A stretch of 64,000 nt of DNA from Proteromonas lacertae (Eukaryota; Sar; Bigyra; Opalinata; Proteromonadidae): positions 282,252 through 346,251 of the forward strand of contig NGBS01000586.1 of the NCBI GenBank assembly GCA_002245135.1. Direction: 5' to 3'. Numbering within the stretch: the stretch's first letter is position 1; every line of letters begins with the position of its first letter. Position numbers and translations under genes: made by a program. The notes under the pieces are model-generated. The model made no database searches. It was given only the letters and a program-made list of their open reading frames with translations, and had not been told where the DNA came from. This document shows positions 24,477 to 35,939 of this stretch, in pieces.

Positions 24477-27400
24477 TTACAATTGTTTCTTTTTATTTTT
24501 GGCCCTTTCATACCTCGATTCTAATAATTCTTTAAATGTATCTTTGGTTGTGTATTTCAATTTAAATTTCGTATCAGTTGATCCAAATACAGATACATAG
24601 TATTTACCACAACAGTAATGAGGGTCATTTGTAGCAATATCAATTGTATCAGATCCTTCTCCTACACTTGCCCAAGTAAAAGCATTTGATGTTGGATGTC
24701 GAACTATATTGCAGGCAAACAAATCGCCATCACCTTCTAATACATTCAATTCAATTTTGATTGATAAAATGTCTTTCACTTCTAAACTGAAGAATCTATA
24801 TTTATTTTTCTTTACATTTCCTTCAAATTCTTTTCCTTCTGTTAATGGAACATCCCAACCTTCTGGAATTTCACCTTTATATAAGCTCCAGTTCACTTTA
24901 CTATTTTTTATCAAATTCTCAATTACTTCTCTAGTATGTTGCTTTGAATCACTGTCGTGTATATAAGCTAAATCTCTAACAGCCAATCTAACAGCTCTCG
25001 CATAACAAACTGAAGCATTCTTGAAATCTTCTAATTTTTCATATTTCTGCGCTCTAAGAGTTAATGTATATCTATCTTCATCAGCTGTAAAGTCATAAAA
25101 CACTTCTTCACCATAACTCCTCAAAGATGCTAAAAATTCAACAATATAGAAAGATTCATTACCACTAACAAATGGAATATGTTTTTCTTCATTATCATTG
25201 TCACTTTCTAAATTAATTTGTCTATCATTATCTAGCTTCAATATTTCATCTTCTATTTCATCATCATGAGTTTTTCTAGTTTTTGCATTTTTTTCATTTG
25301 CTTTATCTTTACTATCTTTTGAACTAATTGAACCATTGAATAGTCTCATCGCTTTATCATTCTTTTCTACATAAACTTCTACCAATTCATCCAACCTTCT
25401 TCCTAATGTGTCAATATAATTCTCACTACCTATTTTATACATTCCTTCTTCTTCTTTGAATGTTACATACTGTGCAGACCCACAAATATTGGCCTGATAT
25501 GTCAAACCAGTTTGGTTTTTCTCATGATTAAAATTCATTGGATCATTAAACCCAGTAAAACTATACAGCATTACTAATCCTTTTTCTTTAGCTATTGTGT
25601 TGTTTTTAGATGGTGAAGGAGAAGGTATATACACTTGATTCAAGTGATCTTTATAAATTGCATCACTATTCCACAATTTAGATATACTGTTTTTTCTACT
25701 ATTTCTACTTGCTCTAGAGCTATTTCTTGAGAGTATTCTTGAGTTATTTCCTCCCCTTGGTTGAGATGGAGGTACAGGTTGCAATCCTCCTTTTATAGAG
25801 GGTACAATAATTGGATTCAATAAATCAGGAATTTTGGGAGTTGTAATTTCACTATCAGAGGCATTAAAACTACTCAAACTAGTTTGACTTGACATATTCG
25901 AACTTACTGCTGATAAATTATCAAAATTAAAGGCTTGTGTGTTTTGCATTATATTGGGTCTTGCTCTATGATGCGGAGAAAAACTAATTCTTCTTTGTTC
26001 TTTAAATTCTACACATTCTTCTTCTTCTTCATCTAAATCGGTTGTTTTTATTCTTTTACTTGTGGCATTACCATTATCATCTACTTCTATTTCTAAATCT
26101 TCACCACCTTGAATATTTGTTAAAAATTCTTCTGCATTATCAACAATACCAAGACTAGTAGTACTAATGACATTCACTCTAAACAATTTCTTTATATTTG
26201 GATCTATATCATAAGGACTATTATTACCACTTCCCATTACTGGAACTAATTGTCCTTTCAGTAATTTACTTGGATGTTTCAAATGTTCATCGAATAACAA
26301 GTTGGCTTGATGAATATGAACTAATTTAATCCCTTCTTTCACATAACTCTTTATTTCACCACTATTTCTTTCATAATTATAAAATCTAAAATCACAAATA
26401 CTTCCTTCTAAGAAAAATCCTCTTCCAGTCTGTATACTTCTACCTAAAAAGAAGTAATCATATTTCAATAAAGAACAATTAATAATTGGAATTTCACCTT
26501 TCACATCTAATACTCCATTGATATATATTTTCACTATTCCCTCCTTTGAAACAGTTAAATCCAAATGACACCATTTATTAGAAGGTAACAAATGAGTTGT
26601 ATTTACATATATCCATTTAGTATCAGCTGGATCTTTATTTACATCATTTTCATAATCATATTCATCATCACTATTTTCAGTATTTTCAGTATTTGAAATT
26701 TCATTACCATATTCATCAATTTCAATGTGTTTTTTCTTTTTATAATTTCTTTCATATTCATCTCTTTCTTCAGAATTCATTGGAATTGATATACCAAATC
26801 TTATTCTACCTGTATTTCTCAAAAATCCTAAATACATCATATAATCATGGTTATTATTACTAAACCTTCCTAATTCAAAGATTCTACTTCCATCTTTAAA
26901 ACAATTACATATATTTAAATAAACACCAACACTATATTCGATATTATTATAATTTTTAAATAAAATATCGTTAGAAGGAGGTAAACAAACATAAGATTCT
27001 TCTCCTTCTAACTCTAAAACACTTGTGTTAAACTGTTGAGCACATAATATTCTTTCTTCTTCAGTTCTTTCATGTTTTTTAATATTAATCTTTTTATTCT
27101 CATTTTCTTCTCTTTTAAAATGCTGAAATTATATTTTTAGGATGATAGGATGGTTTTGGTTGATGTGTTATTAATCGAGGTGAAGCTGTAAATGGACGAA
27201 ATTTTCTCATTTTATGAACTTTTACTTTTCTTCGATTAGGTGGAGCACTTTTTGGTGGTAGTGGATAAGGTCTTTTCTTACTATTTGTTGTTATTTCATT
27301 TCCATTATTTTCATCATTATAAATATCATCATCATCATCATCATCATCATTTACTTCTTCTATATCATTCATTATTATATTCTCTTCATTATTATGATTA

Positions 27401-28425
27401 TTGTCATTACTCTCCCAAGCACTAATTTCATCATCTTTATTATTATTATTATTTCCAATTGCAGATTTAGTTATTCTTGTAAGTGGTGAACTTTTTCTAA
27501 ACCTTTTTGGAGATGTTGTTTTTGGTCTTTTCACATATAATGGAGATTCCATTTGTCTTCTTGTCGATGGAATATAAGGAGATTCTTTTTCAATATAATT
27601 CGTCTCAATAAACATTTTTTGATTATCATTTCGGATAGAATCATTTTTGTTATTTTCAGTAGCAGGGACCCAATTTGGACCAATCCATCCATTGTGGCTG
27701 TTATTATCACTTCTTAAAATTGATATTTCCTTTGGATCTACATATTCTGTTACTGTCTTTTTTACATTATATTGTCGCGATGGAGTATATAGATTCTTTC
27801 TATCTCTTGCCTTTGGAGTATGTTGCCTTCTTTCATTCTCTCTTTGTTTTGCTATTGATACTCTTTTTAATAATTTCTTATAACTCTGTTGGTTGGTTTT
27901 ATAATGGTCTATTTTGGTCTCTACAGAACGAATTGTCTGTTCTCCTTGTACAGCACTTCCTTTCATTGAACGATGAGTTGATATTGATACACTAATTGGT
28001 ATTAAAAATGGTGGATTAAGATTGGTACAAGTTTCACCTTTGATTGATATACAGTAAGTGATTGAACCATTTTTGGGTGGATTGGGTGGGTCTATAGAGA
28101 GCGTAAAATTGGTTTTGTCCTTTTGTGAATTACAAAAACTATTATATTTACATAATAAATAATTAAAATACTCAAATCTATTTGAAGTTGGGAAATTATT
28201 GTCAGAACTAGCATATAATCTTACAGTTCCATTTGTAGGTTTTACTATTATTTTTACTACTTGAGTAGAATCTTTTAATGTGTATTTAAAATTTGAATAT
28301 GTGTCCTAAGTAAGTATAATGTTTGAATGAAATACTTTCTCGATAATGAATCTCATATTATTACCATTATTTAATTCTCTCCACTGTTCACCTATTCTAC
28401 TGGAGTGATTCTTACATTCTTCCAT
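24477..28425 (-). CDS. large LamG and PPC-like multidomain protein (one frameshift)
   Basis: ATG at 28425 (MEECKNHSS), a 30-nt intron at 28306-28335, then a beta-rich segment (YSNFKYTLKDSTQ, NGTVRLYASSDNN). A long basic/Asn-rich disordered part follows, to 27115. One base too many in the TTTTAAAA run near 27113 changes the frame; the frame after it is open from about 27110 to 24477. That part has a LamG/concanavalin-type domain (LELEGEESYVCLPPSNDIL, CFKDGSRIFELGRF, WCHLDLTVSKEGIVKIYING, YFFLGRSIQTGRGFFLEGSI). A Ser-rich region, a helical tetratricopeptide-like segment (LTLRAQKYEKLEDFKNASVC) and a C-terminal PPC/calpain-III-like beta-sandwich (YRFFSLEVKDILSIKIELNV...CCGKYYVSVFG) follow. The product is about 1,300 residues with no signal peptide, so it is probably cytoplasmic. 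Function unknown. It could instead be two adjacent genes. Confidence 0.65.
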
Positions 28426-28596
28426 TAATCGTATCTAATTCCTGTATTCTTTGAGTGAATCTATTGCTTTCTTCTTCCAGAAGTTGAATCGACATATTCT
28501 TTTATCTCTATCCCTTTGAAAAAAATAAAAATAAAAATCAAACAGTTTCTTTTTTTCGATGAAATTAACAAAATTTGCGTAAACCCATTTTCAAAA
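28426..28596. promoter_or_regulatory. 171-bp divergent promoter region
   Basis: Short spacer between the LamG-type gene (minus) and the Hsp70-like gene (plus). It contains an A-rich tract (28517-28540) and T-runs. A short minus-strand ATG-led frame lies in it (from 28493, MSIQLLEEES), which could be a 5' exon of the LamG-type gene, in a different frame. Confidence 0.35.
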
Positions 28597-30361
28597 ATGT
28601 CATTAAAACAAGAAAATGTTGCATTAGGCATTGATTTTGGCACTACAAATTCTGTCATAGCTATATGGGATTTAAAGTCAAATGAAACTAGAGTATTAAG
28701 CAATAAAATAGGTCAATTTTCAACAAAATCGTTAGTAGGATTCAAAGTATATATCAGTACTAATTATTTTATTAGAGTAAAAATGAAATTTTGATAGGAG
28801 AATCAGCACTATCTCTTCAAATAGAAAAACCTGAATGTGTTGTTTCAAATATAAAATCAATATTAGGAATATCCTTAGAAGAAGCAGAAAATCTAAAATC
28901 AACTGTGCCATACACAATTAATACAGCTGATGACGAAATATCTATAGACATAAAATACGCTGAAGGTGATTGTTTTGAACAGATGACACCAGAATATATA
29001 GCTAGTTTAATTCTATTACATTTACTAGAATGTGCTGAGTCAGAATTACATATAAAAATTACCAATATTATTCTAACATGTCCTGCTTATTTCAATGTAA
29101 ATCAAAGACACTCTCTCATGATAGCAGCTGAAATGGCAAATATGAAAGTAATGAAGTTAATTAATGAACCAACTGCTGCTTCTCTGTCATTTGGTTTTAA
29201 TTATTCAGCAGATGTATATGAGAATAATAATATTCTAATATTTGACTATGGAGGTGGTACATTAGATATATCTATATTAAATATAACAAATAGAAATGGA
29301 AAAAGTGAATATAAAGTATTGAATGTTAGTGGAAATACAACTCATGGTGGAAATGAAATTACATTATTATTAGCCAATTATATTAAAGATAAGATATTTA
29401 AAGAAACAAATATTCGTTTAATATTTTCAAATCCATTTATTTTATCAAGAATGATCAATATTGCAGAAGAAATAAAGATTGAATTATCTGAGAATGAAAG
29501 TGTTACAAAAACGTTAAATCCATTAGAAAACATGAAGAAATCATATAAAATAACAATTACAAGAGATGAATTTAATAATTTAATAGAAAAAATAATACAG
29601 GAGTATATTTTATTATTCTATTATTGTTTAAAAATTAGATGCGTTTCATTAGTTGATAAAACGATGAAAGATATTGATTTTTTTCCTAATAATATAAAAG
29701 ATGTATAGTTATTATTTATATATATATTTAATATTTAGATTATAATGATTGGAGGATCTAGTAAAATCCCAATAATTCAAGAAAGAATTGAAAAATATTT
29801 CAATAAAGTATTATATATATATATAATCATAATTAAATTCTTTCAATAGAAAATCTGTACAAGTGACAATCCTGAAAGTTTAGTAGCTGAAGGTGCAGCA
29901 ATAGAAGGAGCAAAACAATGCGGTGTAAATGATGAAACATTGAAGAAAGTATTATTAATGGATGTATTACCAATAAGTGTTGGAATTAAAACATCTGATG
30001 GTTATTTCTGTCCAATCATCTTAAAGAATACACAAATACCAGTAGAAGTGACTGAATCATTTTATACAGATAAAGACAATCAGAAATCCATTACTTTAGA
30101 AATATATGAAGGAGAATCGGACATTATTGAAAATGATAATTTTATTTCAATCAAAAAGTTTCCAATTACAGATTGGAAAAAGAAATCAGAAGACCAATGT
30201 GTATTTATATCTTTATTACTATATTTGTATAGATTAAAGTTAGTTTTAGTATTGATATAAATGGTGAATTAAAAGTTGATGCAGATTGTGTGAAAGAATT
30301 ATCTGAAGAACAGAATTTTAAAATGTATTTATTACTGTTGTTTTATGATATGATTGTATAG
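28597..30361 (+). CDS. divergent Hsp70-family chaperone
   Basis: Six exons (28597-28746, 28776-29602, 29639-29702, 29739-29807, 29850-30200, 30233-30361) with introns of 29-42 nt; 529 residues. Hsp70 nucleotide-binding signatures are present: GIDFGTTNSVIAIW, IILTCPAYFNVNQR, LINEPTAASLSFGF, IFDYGGGTLDISIL and IMIGGSSKIPIIQE. The substrate-binding part is short: VLPISVGIKTSDG...PIILKNTQIP and IKVSFSIDINGELKVDA. There is no EEVD terminus, no ER signal and no lid of normal size, so the protein is at least 100 residues shorter than canonical Hsp70. It is probably a cytosolic non-canonical member. An alternative last intron (from about 30323 to 30361) would extend the C terminus to about 30436. Confidence 0.88.
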
Positions 30362-30436
30362 GATTGGAATTTTATGTATGTATTTGATAGTTTTGGTTGT
30401 ATTATACATTTTTCTAAAATGTTATTTTTAAAATGA

Positions 30437-31029
30437 TGTTATTTTTGTGTTTATTTTGTTTTGTTGTTATTTGGCAAAAGGACATCCTTTTCTACTTCTT
30501 TGTGATTGTTTCTAATGAATTTATTCTTAGTTTTGAATTGTGTAGTTATAATAATCTATATCAACATTTTCTTCATCATCACTTTCATAATCAAATTCTA
30601 ATGGGTTGTAATGCAAAGTGATATGATTCATTATATTATGTAGACAGGATTATTTACTCAATTAGTTCTATAAAACGCTAAACAACTACAATTAATCACC
30701 AATCTATACAACCCTACTTAGTTAACTAATTCAAGAAAATTAGTCAACTATTCTATCTCCATCATTTCATTTCTTGGACATTACACAACATTCTATTACA
30801 ATTATTGTTTAGGTAAAATAACATAATATTTATACATTTTTATGCAACGTAATTGTATTAACAAAATTTTTGTTTTAATCTCCTTCTACATCACAATAAA
30901 AATTGATTTAAAATTAATTATGATCAAGCCAAATGCTTGATGAATCTCTTTGAATAATTTGATTGGCTATACTCACAATCATTTGAATTATTCACAACTC
31001 GTTTGTTCTGCATTTTCATTTCGTTTTTT
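30437..31029. other. intergenic, no gene seen
   Basis: About 590 bp of AT-rich sequence. Short open stretches carry no recognisable domain and no mini-intron pattern. I see no RNA gene. Confidence 0.4.
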
Positions 31030-32520
31030 TAATATAATTTAGTTATAGAAGGTGATACGAGCTGCTTTACAAAAGAAGTTGATTTTATTGAACCAAAACT
31101 AGTATGTATTTCTTTTTAAAGTATTTATATATTGCATAGGTAAAGAAGAAAAATACAGAGAACGTATAAAAAGAAAAAGAAAAAGAAAAACCACAGATAT
31201 TTTATGAAATGTGTCTAAAATGAAAGCTTCAAACGTATTATAAATTCCTATGATGTTAGATTGTTAAACCAACTGTAAAATTTATTTTCTCTTCACTGGT
31301 ACATAAACCATTAAAAATTAAACGACAAAAAGAACATCTAAATCCTTTAGAAGTGGTATATAGTTGTATTATATTGAATAGAAGAAGAATCCTATTAGTT
31401 TGTCTTCAAAGCTGTTTATGTTCCTGAATTATTAGAATCAACAATATCAGGAGGAATAAAGATGGTAAGAAAACTAAATGTTGTGTTTGATAACAGTAAA
31501 AGAATAAAGTTAGAAATTTTGTGAAGATAATGAACAGTTTGATAGATGATGATAAAGATTTTTTCCGATTTAGAGATGATAGTGTTAATGTATATCAATT
31601 TCCAAAGAGAATGAAGATATTATTAGATTAATAAAGAGTTATGACTATCCAACAATTATGGTTAACCTGGTATAGGTAAAACAAGTTTCTTATATTACCT
31701 ATTACATTGTTTAAAGATATATGATGATTACAGATATGAAGATGAAGATAAAAGAATAGAAAGAGAAATAAATGGTATATATGTAGTAAAAAGAAAGAAA
31801 AATGGTTTGGTACATGTACTGATATTGACAGAGATGATGAATTTAGAGATATCTATGATGATTTAAGTTACAATGGAAGCTTTACTGATATAGATAAATT
31901 AATCAGTCATATGGTTATTCAGTTTACAATTAGTGAAATACATGATTTATCCACTGAAATTGTTGATATTCTTATGAAGTTATATAAATAGTATAAAGGT
32001 AATAGAGATAATGGTTTTGGTTTATTCTATGTAAGTCCTCAAGAAGATGTTGGTATAAATACAAAGAAAGATAGAGATGTATCTATCTTTGTATTTATAG
32101 CCAACATCTTCTTGAGGACTTACATAGAATAAACCAAAACCATTTTCATTATTTTTATATATTTCATATAACTTCTTTAGTATATAAACCATTTCAGTGG
32201 ATAAATCATGTCATCTCACTAATTGTAATTTGAATACCCATAGGACCAATCAATGCATCTATATCAGGAAAGCCTCCATTGTAACTTAAATCGAATAAAT
32301 TCATTTCTTTTTTATTCATTCTTTTTACCTTCATTTTTAACTTTTACTACTTTAACATCTTTATCTATATTGAAAGTGATGAAGATATAGATGGAATAAA
32401 TGATGAAGAAATAGAAGGAGAAATTAATGAAAATTTTGAAGAGGAAGATGATGAAGTAGAAGAAGCAAATATTGAATATTGCACCCCTTGTTATTAATTA
32501 TTAAATACTAATTAATTCCA
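31030..32520 (+). pseudogene. degenerate P-loop NTPase gene, possibly Crinkler/RHS-type
   Basis: The plus strand holds fragments in shifting frames: EGDTSCFTKEVDFIEPKL near 31050, VPELLESTISGGIKMVRKLN near 31425, a P-loop-like PGIGKTSFLYYLL near 31665 and an acidic KIYDDYRYEDEDKRIERE just after. Many stops interrupt it. The arrangement of a ubiquitin-like header, then GNPGIGKT-type Walker A and FLYYLL, resembles the NTPase part of Crinkler/RHS-type proteins, which are widespread in protists and early fungi. The assignment rests on few motifs. From 31860 the DNA folds back on itself (inverted duplication). The sequence is clearly decayed and not expected to encode a protein. Confidence 0.35.
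31860..32292. repeat. inverted duplication (long hairpin)
   Basis: The arm 31860-32073 is repeated in reverse complement at 32080-32292 with a spacer of a few bases. The inner 60 bp of each arm (for example GTCCTCAAGAAGATGTTGG at 32034-32052 and its complement at 32101-32119) are nearly identical. The outer parts have diverged by substitutions and small indels. Transcribed through, it would give a roughly 210-bp double-stranded stem. Confidence 0.85.
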
Positions 32521-32681
32521 TATAGTTTATATTATTTTTCTTTAGGCAATAGATGTCCATTTAGAGTTTTGTCCTTATCTTGTCCTATCCCTGTCGAACT
32601 CAGTATTGAATAATAAAGAAATTAGAAACAAAAAGAAAAGTAAATAATAATAACATATTAATATATTATTATTTTCATAAT

Positions 32682-33759
32682 TTAATTCTTTTTAAATAAT
32701 CTCTTAAATCCCATCTTAAATCTATTCATGTAATTGTTCTTTTCTTCATCATTTAATTTAACTCCATTTATTCTAATAGTTAATTCTTTTGACTTATCAC
32801 AATATACTCCAGATATATTTTCAGCTCTAATATAAAAGAAATATTATAATATATACTTAATTGGAGTATTTTTACTGATATTCAAATCTAAACTAAACAA
32901 AATATCTTCATTTATTAAATATTCCTTTTTACCTTTAGTAATATCGATAGGTTCAGCTCTAACATACAAAACCTATATATATAAAAAAAACATTAAATAA
33001 TAATAATAATAATAATATATACGTTCTTTTCTTTATCAATAACAAATCCAAATTTCTTTAAATATGGTAAATATACTGATACCCAAACACCTTCTTTATC
33101 ATCTCCATGAGTTACTTTTGGATTGTGCCAACTATTGTCCAATTCTTTCATCTCTTTCAATATAATTTCCATTTCTTCTTTTTGAAGTTTTTTCATTAAG
33201 AGTTCGTCTTCCTGCTCACGTTTTCTATTGATTTATGATATAATAATTATTATATACGTCTCATTCTTCTTTTCTTCTTCTTCTTCTCTTTGTAATTTAC
33301 GTATGTAATCCAAATCTTGAAATTCAATTTCTTCTAATTTTCTTCTTCTTTCAGCTTCTAATCTATCTTCTTCTTCTTGCAACTGAATTGCTAATATTTC
33401 ACCTTCTTCTTCTGCTAATATTTTTTTGGCTAATTCTAAATCAGCTTGTTCTAAGGCTTTCTTTTCTTCTAGCTCTTTTCGTCGATCTTCTTCCTCTTCT
33501 TTTTCTATGATCTTTTTTAGCTCATCTGCCTAGTTCAAAAATACTATAATTACTGACTATACCCATTTTGAATCAGCTTGTTTTTTCACTTCGTCATTAG
33601 CTTCAATAAAACATTCAAACAGAGATCTATTTATCTTACTCAAAACTAAATTTAATACTTTGGTTTAGGTTTACTTTTCATCTCTTCCATTCTTCGAAAA
33701 GCTGGTGAGTAGGTGCTATGGACCAACTTTCTATCTACTGATGGAGAAGCTGTACTCAT
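32682..33759 (-). CDS. coiled-coil protein resembling CCDC50/Ymer
   Basis: ATG at 33759 (MSTASPSVDRKLVHS). Six exons are separated by mini-introns of about 32-49 nt (the one near 32974-33019 holds an AAT microsatellite and a T-run). The stop TAA is at 32682. The middle is a Glu-rich coiled coil with repeated (A/Q)-(L/I)-(Q/A)-E-E-E units, such as ADLELAKKILAEEE and AIQLQEEEDRLEAE, which look like ubiquitin-interacting MIU motifs of CCDC50/Ymer. The C-terminal 110 residues form a globular beta-rich domain (GVWVSVYLPYLKKFGFVID, ILFSLDLNI, KELTIRINGVKL), ending KRLFKKN. All junctions keep the frame, so the gene is intact. The link to ubiquitin signalling is inference. Confidence 0.75.
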
Positions 33760-34106
33760 AAAAGAATTTTGAATTTAAAATTTGGGTGTAAGAAAAAAGA
33801 AATGAATTTTCGAATATAACACCCATTTTATATTCGTTTCATTATTTAAAATTATCATTAAACTCAATGAATACATCAATAGGATATAATAACAATATCT
33901 AATATTGCATTATATCAAATATTTGTTACATTCATGAGAATGTTTCACAAAATTAGCAGAGTGTTAGAGGGTATTATGAAAGATAGTTCATTATTTACGG
34001 AATTATTCATTTTTATGAAAATAGACTCGTTTCATTTTAATTCTTTTTTAAATTCCTATCAATAACATACATACAAATCAAATTTATAATTAAATATATC
34101 AACTAA
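33760..34106. other. intergenic, no gene seen
   Basis: About 350 bp of AT-rich spacer. It contains the promoter of the coiled-coil gene and the 3' flank of the SSXT-Myb gene. No repeats or ORFs of note. Confidence 0.4.
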
Positions 34107-34926
34107 TTAACTAGATTCAGGAGGTAAAGGAGGCTGAAGTTCTGTTACTTTTTTATTCAATTTCCCTTTCATTTTTTGTAAATGAGTTCTAACTTGTGTT
34201 GCATTTCTAGTTCCAACATATTCAGCTATCTTTTTATAATCTTTTTTATTATATTGTTTAAGTGCTTCATTAAGTCTTTTTTCTTCATCCTCACTCCAAT
34301 GATGTATTATTCTACTATTAAAATTTTGTTGTTGTTGCTGCTGTTGTGGTGGTTGCTGTTTAGGTTGTTGCTGTATGGTTAATGGTTGATTTGGTAATAT
34401 TTGTTGATTTGCTCTATATTATAATAAATTAACAAATTTAAATTAATAATATAAGTCACATATACATACACTGTTGATGTAGTTGTGTTTCTTTTACAGT
34501 TTGCTGACATTATTCGATATGGTTCTAAATAGAAAGGATAATTTCTATAATATTCATTTAATTTATCTACATGAATTGGTTGTGGTGTTCCTATAGTTAA
34601 TGTCTCAATATCACAAGCAGTTCCTAATTGTTTAAGATTCTTATATAATGTTCGGAGAAATCTAATAATTGTACTATATTATTGTATAATACGTAGTTCC
34701 TGATGATAGTCTACCTAAATACATGTTCTCAACGATTGCATTTATCATTTCAGAATTCTCGAGTAGAATCTATGAGGTACATCAACATCATGATTATTTT
34801 TATATAATTTTATACTGCATCAATATATTGTGGTGTAATTTTCACATCTGGAAGCTGTTGGTTCAGATATGCACTTTGCATTGATGCTGTTGTATTTTTT
34901 GGCGGTACAGTATGTATATTATTCAT
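34107..34926 (-). CDS. SSXT (SS18/GIF)-like plus Myb domain protein
   Basis: Start ATG at 34926 (MNNIHTVPPKNTT). Four exons joined by AT-rich introns of about 30-57 nt; stop TAA at 34107; about 240 residues. Residues 30-85 match the SSXT domain of SS18/GIF co-activators in pattern: VKITPQYIDAILLENSEMIN, AIVENMYLGRLSSG, TFLRTLYKNLKQLGTACD. This is the helical segment that binds SWI/SNF or GRF partners. A Gln/Pro-rich linker follows (34322-34370 on the DNA), then a Myb/SANT domain of the SHAQKYF class: HHWSEDEEKRLNEALKQY, YKKIAEYVGTRNATQVRTH, LQKMKGK. The tail is ELQPPLPPESS. The product is probably a DNA-binding chromatin-linked transcription regulator. SSXT and Myb in one protein is an unusual combination. 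Confidence 0.75.
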
Positions 34927-35008
34927 TATATCTTAATAGATATAAAGAAGAAGAAAAACAATAGGCTTGTTGAAGGCTTGATTAAATTTTGAATTTTTAA
35001 ATTGATTT

Positions 35009-35757
35009 ATGGCATCTAAGAGAAAGGCAGAGAAAGAATCAGAACAGGAAGCGAAAAGAATGAAAATTACAACGTCACTTGAAGGTATTCATCATAATAT
35101 ACTATTCTATAAAGAGATTATTGAAGATATGAAGAATAGCGATATGACAGTGAAAGAATATATAAAGAATTATGCAGAAATATTATGCAATGTATTTTTA
35201 AGATTATTATTGTAGAACATTATGAAAATACAAGACACAGTAAATAATTCAATCATTTCAGTATTTAACGAAAAAAAGTTAGAAACTGTTGGAGTTGCAC
35301 TAAAAGAAGAGAAAACAGAACCAAGTATAAACACACATTTACTTTAATAGAAACAAAGAAACACATAAATGTAGTAATAAAAATGCTAGAAGGTCCACTA
35401 TCTGGTTTTGAAAAAGAATTAATGCCAAGACCTGTATATTAATGTAATATATTATAATTTTCGTAGAGTAAGCCAGTTTTTATCGGTAGATCCACTGCAA
35501 CAAAATATAAAAACAAAGGAATCAGTTTAAGCGATGATAACGAAGTGTCAACAAATCATTGTCAAATAATGGAGAAGAATGGAAAGATATTTATAAAAGA
35601 TAATCTTTCAACTAATGGAACTAGGGTAAATGAGTATATATCAATATATTTAATATATTATAGTGTTGAAATTGACAAAGAAGTTGAACTTCATGAAGGC
35701 GATAAAGTTGGTGTTGGAATTTCTCTATTTGAATGTCATTTTAAAGAAGTGGAATAA
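35009..35757 (+). CDS. FHA-domain protein
   Basis: ATG at 35009 (MASKRKAEKESEQEAKRMKI, a basic nuclear-type N terminus). Four GT-AG introns of about 24-33 nt follow, with phases that keep the frame. The C-terminal part is an FHA domain: PVFIGRSTATKYKNKGISL (the GR motif), NEVSTNHCQIMEKNGKIFIK (S-x-x-H) and DNLSTNGTRVN (the NGT loop), ending ELHEGDKVGVGISLFECHF. FHA domains bind phosphothreonine peptides. The N-terminal part is helical. It is divergently arranged with the SSXT-Myb gene (83 bp apart), so both may share a promoter. The gene is intact. Confidence 0.85.
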
Positions 35758-35939
35758 TTAGCTTTTATAAATATAATATTGTGTATTAGTGTGTTGGATA
35801 TGGAAAAAGATCTTCAATATACTTTTTAATTGGCTTAATTTGAAATTATGTCATTATAATCTATTCGGGTAATTTTGCTGTAAACAAAATGTTAAACATA
35901 CATAATATAAGAAGATAACTATTGAGGAAATAGTTTTAA

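Noticed and set aside
27240-27425. His-rich plus-strand frame
   Set aside because: It is the complement of an aspartate/asparagine low-complexity run in the LamG-type gene.
30437-31029. tRNA or other structured RNA genes in the intergenic gaps
   Set aside because: I looked for cloverleaf-like B-box sequence in the larger gaps and found none; the gaps are plain AT-rich DNA.
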